NCBI RefSeq assembly: GCF_019966535.1
Contig: NZ_JAIMID010000018.1
Location: 81,190-145,189, forward strand
DNA: 64,000 nucleotides
Reading direction: 5' to 3'
Source: Mesobacterium pallidum
GTDB taxonomy: Bacteria; Pseudomonadota; Alphaproteobacteria; Rhodobacterales; Rhodobacteraceae
Shown here: one piece after another, positions 57,911 to 64,000 of the stretch
Numbering within the stretch: position 1 is the stretch's first letter
Layout: every line of letters starts with the position of its first letter
Position numbers and translations under genes: made by a program
The notes under the pieces: model-generated
Told to the model about the DNA's origin: nothing
Database searches by the model: none
Seen by the model: the letters and a program-made list of their open reading frames with translations, nothing else

Positions 57911-58752
57911 CGTGAATCCTCCGACTTGACGCTCATCTGGGTTGAAAAGACCGGGCTTTCGATGTGAACACCCGCATCGACATGCAGCACCTCTCCCGTG
58001 ATGCCGCTGGTATAGTTGCTGGCGAAGAGCAGGGCCGTTCGGCCCACCTCGTCGGCCTCAATGTTGCGCCGCAAGGGTGATGCGCGAGCGGTCGCATCCA
58101 GAAGACCCGAAAAGCCGGTCAGCCCCGATGCCGCGCGGGTCAGCACCGGACCCGCGGAAATAGCGTTGACACGGATGTTTGACGGCCCGAGTTCATGCGC
58201 GAGATAGCGCACAGTCGCTTCGAGCGCCGCCATGACCGGCCCCATCACATTGTAGTTTTCCACCACGCGTTCGCCGCCAAGATAACTTAGCGTGATCAGG
58301 CTGCCGCCGCCGGACATCAGCGGTTCGGCAAGATGCGCCATACGGATCAGCGAATGCACCGAAACGGCCATCGCTTCCGAGAACCCTTCGGCAGAGCAAT
58401 CGGTCAGCCGACCATGAAGGTCGGCAGACGGCACGCTGCCCACGGCGTGAAGAAGGAAATCGAGCTTTCCCCAGCGTTCTGCGATAGCATCGAAAACGGC
58501 ATCGAGTTCCTGTGGCGCCTTCACATCGCAAGGCAGGACGATGGGCGCTTCAAGCCGCGCGGCCAACGGTGTCACGTGGGTCTTGGTGCGCTCATTGACA
58601 TAAGTGATGGCCAACTCGGCACCCGCTTGCCGGAAGTGCAGAGCGGCGGGCCACGCCAGACTGCGTTCATTCGCGATGCCGATGACCAAGCCCTTGCGAC
58701 CGGACAGGTCCAAAAGTTCCACGGGATCGCAGCATTCGGGGAAGTCAGGCAT
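57907..58752 (-). CDS. FabI-like enoyl reductase paralogue with Met in place of catalytic Lys
   Basis: The 281-residue SDR of the FabI group has GLVIGIANERSLAW for NADH binding, HAVGSVPSADLHGRLTDCS and the active-site segment TLSYLGGERVVENYNVMGPV near 154-173. Y157 and Y167 align with E. coli FabI Tyr146 and Tyr156. The residue corresponding to Lys163 is Met174 (Y-N-V-M-G-P-V-M), an ATG codon. Without that Lys, classic enoyl reduction is doubtful. ATG 58752 fits the family start; longer starts add 33 atypical residues. It overlaps the mini protein by 8 bp and Rieske by 4 bp. Confidence 0.88.
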   Translation of the reverse strand: MPDFPECCDPVELLDLSGRKGLVIGIANERSLAWPAALHFRQAGAELAITYVNERTKTHVTPLAARLEAPIVLPCDVKAPQELDAVFDAIAERWGKLDFLLHAVGSVPSADLHGRLTDCSAEGFSEAMAVSVHSLIRMAHLAEPLMSGGGSLITLSYLGGERVVENYNVMGPVMAALEATVRYLAHELGPSNIRVNAISAGPVLTRAASGLTGFSGLLDATARASPLRRNIEADEVGRTALLFASNYTSGITGEVLHVDAGVHIESPVFSTQMSVKSEDSR

Positions 58753-58924
58753 CTTCCGATTGAACCCGGGTATCGGCGGAGGCGTCCGGCACCTTCTTCT
58801 GTGCAGTTTGACGCTTCGCGGTCTTGCCGTGCTTATGCCCGCCGTGTCCATGCCCGAAGAGATGCAATGCAGCCATCCCGCCGATCACGAGGACCAGAAT
58901 CCAGTTTTCAGTAAGCCATTCCAT
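58745..58924 (-). CDS. His-rich mini membrane protein (59 aa)
   Basis: MEWLTENWILVLVIGGMAAL then HLFGHGHGGHKHGKTAKRQT: one membrane span followed by a His/Gly and Lys-rich tail, like a short version of the DUF2933 protein at 46320. It starts 6 bp after the DUF3141 gene and overlaps the FabI-like gene by 8 bp, clear evidence that it is expressed with both. It may bind a metal or tether a partner at the membrane. It is under 60 residues, so easily missed. Confidence 0.75.
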   Translation of the reverse strand: MEWLTENWILVLVIGGMAALHLFGHGHGGHKHGKTAKRQTAQKKVPDASADTRVQSEDA

Positions 58925-58930
58925 GATCGT

Positions 58931-60700
58931 TCACTCCTTGCTGGATGAGGTGATCTGAATGTCTGCCTGCGTGCCAGTGGCAGCGATGGGGAAACTGCCG
59001 TACATCGCGCCGAAGACATGTGTGAGCCATGCGTCGCGCGCTTTGCGCAATGACGCCACGCTTTCGCCGGTACACGCCAACAGCGCGCGTTCGGCAAGAA
59101 TGGCGGGATGGTCTTTCGGCAGGGGATCTCGCGTCTCGCGCACGAAGTCGGCTGTGGATTTCACCAGTGCCATCCATGGGTTCACACGTTCGGAAAAAAT
59201 CGTTCTGGTCCATCGCATCGGATGCAGGGCGCGCAGCATCTCGGCACTGGCCGGGGAAGTCGCGGCCTTGATCCAAGGGCTAACAAATGTCGAATAGGCC
59301 GCCTCGTTGATCCGTGACATCTGCGCGACCTGCGCCAGCGCTCCATGGTCTGACCCAAAACCGAGATCGTCGACGTCGCGCTGCTCGAAATGCACGTCGT
59401 AGTCGTCGGTCTTGCGCTTTGCGCCCCCGGAAGGATTATCGATGACCATCTCATAAAGCCCGGGCGTCAGTACCTCGACCGCCTCCAGGCTTTCCAGGAT
59501 CGCCCGATGCTGAAGCCGCGCGACGGACCCGGAGACGAAGATGCCTAGATGCCCGACAGTCTCGTGCGTCATGTAGACGATGCGCTGTCCGGCAGCCTTG
59601 AGCGCATCGGTGTCAGGATATAGCTTGGCAATCCAGCCCAACGCCTGCTGCGGTGGCGTGATGTTGTCGCCCTCCGAGGCAAAGACGATGATCGGGTTGC
59701 GGATCCGTTTCAGGTCGATGGTGCAATGTGCATCCAGTTGCATCTCGCCCTGCTCCAGCCGGTTGCCGATGAAAAGGTTCTGTGTGATGCCGAGAATTTC
59801 CTCGCGGCTCAGCGTGTAGTAACCATTCCACCAGCGTTCGAAGTCGAGAAACCGTTCACGTTCGGTATCGGCATGGGAAAAGAGGTTGGCGTATTTCTCC
59901 CAGATCGCCTTTTCGGGTTGCAAGGTCTTGAAGTTCTGCGCCAGCCACGCGCCGTCGAACCGCCCGTCGCCCAGATCGGCGATCATGTGCGCTGCCCACG
60001 ACCCGCCCGAAAGCGCGCCGAGCATCCGCATCGGGCTGGTGGCCGCGTCGCCCGACCAATAACTGAGCGGAGAGCCGTTCAGCACGATGGGCCCGGTCAG
60101 ACCGTCGCAATCGGCGGCCAGCAGGGCGGCGGCCCAACCGGCCTGGCAATTGCCGTAGAGCACGGGTGCTGCGTTCGGGTGACGACGGGCGACTTCGGTG
60201 ACGAAGTCACGCAGGGCATAGTGTACGTCAGCCAGCGTCTGGCCGGGCATGGGTTCTGGAAAGAAGATCACGAAATAGACCGGATGGCCCTCGTGCATCG
60301 CCATGCCGACTTCGCTGTCATGCTTGAAGCCGCCGATGCCCGGCCCATGACCCGCGCGCGGATCAATGACAATGACCGGCGGCTTCGTCTTATCCACGCA
60401 ATCTTCCCAACAATCGTCTCCGACCCGCGTGATCCTGAGCAGCGCATAATTGGCGGGCCGGTCGAACGTGCGGGCATCCAGCAGAAGCTCGTAGTCGAAA
60501 TCCAGAAGCGGAGGCATGCCCTGCCGTTCATGCGCTATCATGTTGTCGGCGCGTTCCCGCAAGGTATCGAGGAACAGCAGCCAGCGTTCGAACGCGTCCT
60601 GGGCATAGGGAACATGGGCGTCAGCCGAGGGCTGTTTAGACTCAGGTTCCGTAGTTTGCTCCGTTGTCACAGTTGCAAGGCGCAAGCTCTTATTCATCAT
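58931..60700 (-). CDS. DUF3141 alpha/beta hydrolase (PHA-synthase-like)
   Basis: The 589-residue protein matches DUF3141. The region VIVIDPRAGHGPGIGGFKHD is followed by GHPVYFVIFFPEPMPGQTLA. The nucleophile elbow VLYGNCQAGWAAALLAADC has Cys in the G-x-C-x-G box as in PhaC. Later come PIIVFASEGDNITPPQQALG (catalytic Asp) and MTHETVGHLGIFVSGSV (His). Such proteins are often near phosphoketolase and acetate genes and may process polyhydroxyalkanoate-type thioesters. Not all PhaC catalytic features are proven. The start at ATG 60700 overlaps the upstream gene by 11 bp. Confidence 0.88.
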   Translation of the reverse strand: MMNKSLRLATVTTEQTTEPESKQPSADAHVPYAQDAFERWLLFLDTLRERADNMIAHERQGMPPLLDFDYELLLDARTFDRPANYALLRITRVGDDCWEDCVDKTKPPVIVIDPRAGHGPGIGGFKHDSEVGMAMHEGHPVYFVIFFPEPMPGQTLADVHYALRDFVTEVARRHPNAAPVLYGNCQAGWAAALLAADCDGLTGPIVLNGSPLSYWSGDAATSPMRMLGALSGGSWAAHMIADLGDGRFDGAWLAQNFKTLQPEKAIWEKYANLFSHADTERERFLDFERWWNGYYTLSREEILGITQNLFIGNRLEQGEMQLDAHCTIDLKRIRNPIIVFASEGDNITPPQQALGWIAKLYPDTDALKAAGQRIVYMTHETVGHLGIFVSGSVARLQHRAILESLEAVEVLTPGLYEMVIDNPSGGAKRKTDDYDVHFEQRDVDDLGFGSDHGALAQVAQMSRINEAAYSTFVSPWIKAATSPASAEMLRALHPMRWTRTIFSERVNPWMALVKSTADFVRETRDPLPKDHPAILAERALLACTGESVASLRKARDAWLTHVFGAMYGSFPIAATGTQADIQITSSSKE

Positions 60701-61019
60701 CGGCTTCCTTCTGTTCATCGATTTCTCTGGATGGCTGCCCTGCAAGAAGCGCAAGTGCGAGGTCTTTTGCGACCTCCTGGCGCAGACCAGTCAACAGGTA
60801 GGCCGCATCACCGGGCTTGAGGCCCAGTGCGCGCGCCGCTAATCCCGGAGGTTGCTTTAAGATTTCCACGCGCTGGAACAACGCCAGTGCCATCGGAGCG
60901 TCTGGATGCGCGGAGGCCTCTGCACAATTGCATATCACCCGCGACATGAACCCCGGAACGGCGGCATTCCGCGACGGTTCCGTTGCTCCCGAACGAAAAT
61001 TCGTCGTCTCCCGTGGCAT
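60690..61019 (-). CDS. Hypothetical protein upstream of DUF3141 (109 aa)
   Basis: A 109-residue protein with RVICNCAEASAHPDAPMALA in its first half and an acidic Lys/Glu tail (DEQKEADDE). No family was recognised. It starts at ATG 61019 after GGAGG (nine bases) and ends within the DUF3141 gene, so the two are co-translated. Two Cys (C-x-C) may be of interest next to a Cys-rich sigma factor. It could be a helper or anti-sigma-like factor; there is no membrane span to support a classical anti-sigma. Confidence 0.6.
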   Translation of the reverse strand: MPRETTNFRSGATEPSRNAAVPGFMSRVICNCAEASAHPDAPMALALFQRVEILKQPPGLAARALGLKPGDAAYLLTGLRQEVAKDLALALLAGQPSREIDEQKEADDE

Positions 61020-61110
61020 GATCCCAGTCCTCCTGCTGTGCTGGCCCAAGGCGCAGTCACAAAAGAAGACGTCGATCGGCGAAAAACGTTACAGACCGAC
61101 CGCGTTTAGA

Positions 61111-61737
61111 TCAGGAATTCTGCTGCCCTGCTTCGCAATCAGTTTCGTGCTCGGCGTTCTTGCAACCCGCCGGCTGACAATAGCAATCGTCGCGGTCGTC
61201 ACGGCAGCAGTCGCCGCAATGATTTGTCAACGCCTCGCGCAAAGCCGTGCGCGCTCGGTGTAGCCTAACGCCAAGCGCGTTGCGGGTTAGCCCAAGGTCG
61301 CGCGCCACATGCTCACGGTCTTCTTCGCCGAAGTCGATGCGCCGGATCAGTTCCGAATCCGCCGGGCGCAGTTCGGAAATAAGACCGCCGTGGCAGGTGC
61401 AGAGCCGCGCCATCTGGGTCGGCGCATCAGCGATCCAGTCTTCCGGCTCGCGCGCCACCGCCGCAGCCAAGCGGTTGCGACGCGTGCCTTTACGGAAATG
61501 GTCATTCAACGTGGAGCGCAGGATCGCATAGAGCCAGGCGTCCATCCGCTCAACGTCTCTGAGCTGATCCTTGCGCCCCAGCACACGGATGCAGAAATCC
61601 TGCAGAACATCCTCTGCATCCGCCCGGTTGCCAAGCCGTTTGATCAGGAAGCCCAGAAATGCGCCACGTCCATCGAGCAACGCACGTTCCGCCGATTCGA
61701 CCGGCATCACCGGTTTTCGGGTGTCTAGCGATGCCAT
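61111..61737 (-). CDS. ECF RNA polymerase sigma factor with Cys-rich tail (1)
   Basis: The 208-residue sigma-70 family factor has region 2 (GFLIKRLGNRADAEDVLQDF, then MDAWLYAILRSTLNDHFRK) and region 4 (LIRRIDFGEEDREHVARDLG, LTRNALGVRLHRARTALREA). The C-terminal tail is Cys-rich (HCGDCCRDDRDDCYCQPAGC), which may bind a metal or sense redox state. It heads the minus-strand unit of small protein, DUF3141, FabI-like, Rieske and CBS-BON genes and probably drives it. Its close relative is at 63191. Confidence 0.9.
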   Translation of the reverse strand: MASLDTRKPVMPVESAERALLDGRGAFLGFLIKRLGNRADAEDVLQDFCIRVLGRKDQLRDVERMDAWLYAILRSTLNDHFRKGTRRNRLAAAVAREPEDWIADAPTQMARLCTCHGGLISELRPADSELIRRIDFGEEDREHVARDLGLTRNALGVRLHRARTALREALTNHCGDCCRDDRDDCYCQPAGCKNAEHETDCEAGQQNS

Positions 61738-61961
61738 GAGACGCCTGACCTTTCCTGATTTTTCGAGATTTTCTTGGTCATTATCACTGTATCATGTTCG
61801 ATGGCCGCAAGCGTTGACATGGATCAATTGCGCCATCGTTCTTGTCGCAGGTTCGATGTGCCAAGGCCCACTCACCCGTTCTGCGGGGGAGCCTTTCAAT
61901 GACCTGAGCAACTATTGCCAAATCGCCTCAAGCTATTAAAATATATTCGTTTATGTCAAGA

Positions 61962-62852
61962 TCAGCTGTGTTGGCTTTGTATTCTACCACTGAGATTGAC
62001 GAACACAATTCCCGCAATGACCAATAGGATGCCGGAAAATTGCACGACGGAAAGACGCTCGCCAAAGAACACTGCCCCGATGGTGAGGCCGAATATCGGC
62101 ACCAGGAAGCTGAACACGATCGCCCGGCTCAGTTCCACTTCCTCCAGCACCGAAAACCATAGCCAGTAAACCAGTGCAGAGCCAAACAAGGCCAGGCCCA
62201 ACAGCGACACTATGAAAACAGATGTCCATTGGATGGCTGTCTGGTCTTCAAGGAGAAGTGCCGCCACGGCAAGAGGCACGCTGCCGATCAGCATCTGAAA
62301 GCCCATTGCAAAAAGTCCATCGACCTGACCTGCGATGGATTTGATCGCCACGTTGCTGACAGTCACTCCAACCGCAGCCAGAACGATGTAGGCAAAACCG
62401 ATGGCCGTCCCGTCTCGCGCTCCATCGCCCAATTGTGGCAGGGCGATCACAAGTATTCCCGCGAAACCGATAAATAGGCCACCCCAACCGACCCTCGCCA
62501 GTCGCTCTCCAAGCCATGCAACGCCCAACATTGTCGCAAGCAGCGGCTGAGCGTTGGCGATAACCGTGGCGAGCCCGGGAGATACGAATTCTGCCGCATG
62601 AAACATGCCGAGAAATCCCAGACTGGTCGCGCCAAGGCCGACGACACCCAGTGTCACCCACGTGCGCCAACCACGCGGAAACGGCCGCTGCAGCCACACG
62701 GCAACAAGCACCAGGGTGGCCCCAGCCAGAACCGCCCGCAGTGTCGCAAAGGTCAAATGCGGCGAATATTGCAGCCCTGCCGTGATCAGCGGAAAGCATG
62801 CCGCCCACAAGAGCATGGCCAGAACGATCTTGGTTATTGTCGTCGGCGACAT
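61962..62852 (-). CDS. EamA/DMT-family transporter
   Basis: The 296-residue membrane protein has ten spans and two EamA repeats. It starts ITKIVLAMLLWAACFPLITA. LAGATLVLVAVWLQRPFPRG and the second repeat's ERLSVVQFSGILLVIAGIVF are characteristic. DMT transporters export metabolites such as amino acids or nucleosides; the substrate is unknown. It is separated by gaps from both sigma factor genes and shares the first one's direction. Confidence 0.92.
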   Translation of the reverse strand: MSPTTITKIVLAMLLWAACFPLITAGLQYSPHLTFATLRAVLAGATLVLVAVWLQRPFPRGWRTWVTLGVVGLGATSLGFLGMFHAAEFVSPGLATVIANAQPLLATMLGVAWLGERLARVGWGGLFIGFAGILVIALPQLGDGARDGTAIGFAYIVLAAVGVTVSNVAIKSIAGQVDGLFAMGFQMLIGSVPLAVAALLLEDQTAIQWTSVFIVSLLGLALFGSALVYWLWFSVLEEVELSRAIVFSFLVPIFGLTIGAVFFGERLSVVQFSGILLVIAGIVFVNLSGRIQSQHS

Positions 62853-63190
62853 CGGGATTTCCTTTTTTCAGGTCAGAACCGGCGGGAATTGCGGAAATCT
62901 TCCGGCGTGCGAAGTCAGGGTAGAATGATGAGTTGTTCTCGTACTTGATGATCGCAGACCAGATCGAAGTCGCAAGTGTCAACAATTGCGGTGCGGCGGC
63001 TTGGCGACAGTGATTGGACGAACCAAACAGACGTTGCAGCGGCTGAAACCTTACTGGTTATAAGACAAACGTCTGATGACCTGTGCTTTATGAGTTCCAG
63101 GATGCACGTACAATGAAAGAACCGCAGACGTTTGTGGCAGACGGTGTAACGCATCCGACTTACGAGCGTCCTATTTTGTAGAGGTGTGTG
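62853..63190. other. Intergenic region with repeated CAGACGTT motifs
   Basis: No gene supported in these 338 bases. ACAAACGTCTG (63065-63075) and CAGACGTTTGT (63125-63135) form an 11-bp perfect inverted repeat 49 bp apart. A related CAGACGTTG lies at 63028-63036. The set sits in the promoter region of the second sigma factor and could be operator sites. Confidence 0.5.
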
Positions 63191-63847
63191 ATGAAAAATG
63201 ACCAAGGCGACAAAGTTTCCTTAGTTGACCAGCCCGACGCCGCTGCAAAATCCACCGACGCGGCCGTTCGCCACGCGTTGGTAGAAGGCAGACACCAAAT
63301 CCTGAAATTCCTGCGTCGGCGACTGGGTGATCCAGAGGCGGCAGAGGATGTCCTGCAAACGTTTATGCTGCGGGCCATCGACCGCTCAGAGCAACTTCGT
63401 GATGTACGGGCCGTTCGCGGCTGGCTCAGTCAGATCCTTGTGTCGTCCATCGCGGACCATGGCCGCAAGGTTTCGCGACAGCGACAGAGGGAGGTGGTCA
63501 TGGCACCGACCGATCTGGAAAGCGTCCATCACGATTTTGACGAAGAACTGGACGAGGCAATCTGCAATTGTCTTTACAAGTTGTTGCCAACGCTCAAACC
63601 TGAATATGCCGAAGTTGTCTGGCGGGTCGATCTTCAGGAACAACCGCGAGAGGCCGTCGCCAAAGACCTTGGGATCACGTTGAACAATCTCAACGTCCGC
63701 GTTCACCGGGGCAGGCAGGCGTTGAAGACAAGGTTGCAGCAGATGTGCCTGACCTGCCCGGTTCACGGCTTTCTCGATTGCGATTGCGACGCGGCAGAGA
63801 GGGTCCGCGCCCGCATCGAAGCCCTTGCGGACGAAAGCGAAATCTGA
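63191..63847 (+). CDS. ECF RNA polymerase sigma factor with Cys-rich tail (2)
   Basis: The 218-residue sigma factor has ILKFLRRRLGDPEAAEDVLQ and VRGWLSQILVSSIADHGRKV in region 2. CLYKLLPTLKPEYAEVVWRV and DLGITLNNLNVRVHRGRQAL lie in region 4. A C-terminal CLTCPVHGFLDCDCDAAERV Cys cluster resembles the tail of the sigma factor at 61111. ATG 63191 is used; the GTG three bases earlier is also possible. The two factors look paralogous and are divergent around the DMT gene. Targets are unknown. Confidence 0.9.
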   Translation: MKNDQGDKVSLVDQPDAAAKSTDAAVRHALVEGRHQILKFLRRRLGDPEAAEDVLQTFMLRAIDRSEQLRDVRAVRGWLSQILVSSIADHGRKVSRQRQREVVMAPTDLESVHHDFDEELDEAICNCLYKLLPTLKPEYAEVVWRVDLQEQPREAVAKDLGITLNNLNVRVHRGRQALKTRLQQMCLTCPVHGFLDCDCDAAERVRARIEALADESEI

Positions 63848-63929
63848 AGAACACGCAGAACCGCAGAGCGATCCCCGGAGCTTTAATGCTGCTACGTTAC
63901 GCGCGTGCCTGAGATCGAAGCCGGTTAGT

Positions 63930-64000
63930 GTCCGCGCACGTGGTGTAATTTCTGCGCCTTCATAGGTGTAATCCCGGGTGGCCATCGAGGTGTATGGTCG
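63930..64000. other. Possible insertion-sequence end at the window edge
   Basis: From about 63930 the sequence TGTCCGCGCACGTGGTGTAA continues with TTTCTGCGCC. It resembles the terminal repeats of some IS elements in alphaproteobacteria. The element would extend outside the window, so neither the partner repeat nor a transposase is visible. This is a pattern-based guess. Confidence 0.2.

Overview
The window looks like a large, GC-rich alphaproteobacterial plasmid (or integrated plasmid-like element), most likely from Rhodobacterales (Paracoccus/Roseobacter type). Three things point there: a repABC replication and partition block with three copies of a perfect parS-type palindrome; a VirC1/VirC2-MobC-VirD2-VirD4 mobilisation block; and a string of conserved plasmid housekeeping genes typical of these bacteria (large ParB-like protein, H-NS, SSB, DUF932, RadC, DUF6878/DUF6915-type proteins, strawberry-notch helicase, Toprim protein, DUF2493, WGR). 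No rRNA, tRNA or CRISPR was seen, and no VirB-type secretion genes lie in the window, so transfer would need a T4SS elsewhere.

Layout. 1-230: 3' end of a flavoprotein disulfide reductase. 482-2645: DUF1612/HTH protein with a palindromic operator at its start, then a serine recombinase. 2903-6356: repA-repB-repC with parS sites and a candidate antisense-RNA region. 6447-25846: plasmid maintenance/leading-region-like genes, nearly all on the plus strand, several preceded by repeated leader sequences or hairpins. One foreign-looking metalloprotease-like gene (12263-13327) interrupts it. 26158-31201: a defence island on the minus strand with DUF5131 + TcmP + PD-(D/E)xK nuclease, then DarT/DarG. 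It is bounded by an IS30-family element (31457-32567). 32651-39738: mobilisation region with a candidate oriT between the divergent virC1-like and mobC genes.

39960-63847: a metabolic/stress cargo. A transporter block (GntP permease, small ion channel, NhaA, APC permease) is followed by a long, mostly minus-strand series. Its first part, read from the promoter side, is ECF sigma factor, a small protein, a DUF3141 hydrolase, a His-rich mini membrane protein, a FabI-like reductase, a Rieske protein and a CBS-BON protein. Past a terminator come an FAD reductase, a phospholipase D/cardiolipin synthase-like enzyme and a Cys-rich mini protein. The last part is a tightly overlapping operon: DUF5676 membrane protein, beta-CASP RNase, thymidine/AMP phosphorylase-type enzyme, PRPP synthetase and a divergent phosphoketolase. 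I infer that this operon links RNA/nucleotide breakdown to pentose-phosphate cleavage. A second Cys-rich ECF sigma factor and a DMT transporter close the window.

Most notable: the three-gene TcmP/DUF5131/nuclease cassette; the RNA-to-acetyl-phosphate operon; the FabI-like protein whose catalytic Lys is Met; repeated structured leaders in the maintenance region; a 20-bp perfect inverted repeat at 24356-24430; and an oriT-like region at 34.5-34.85 kb.
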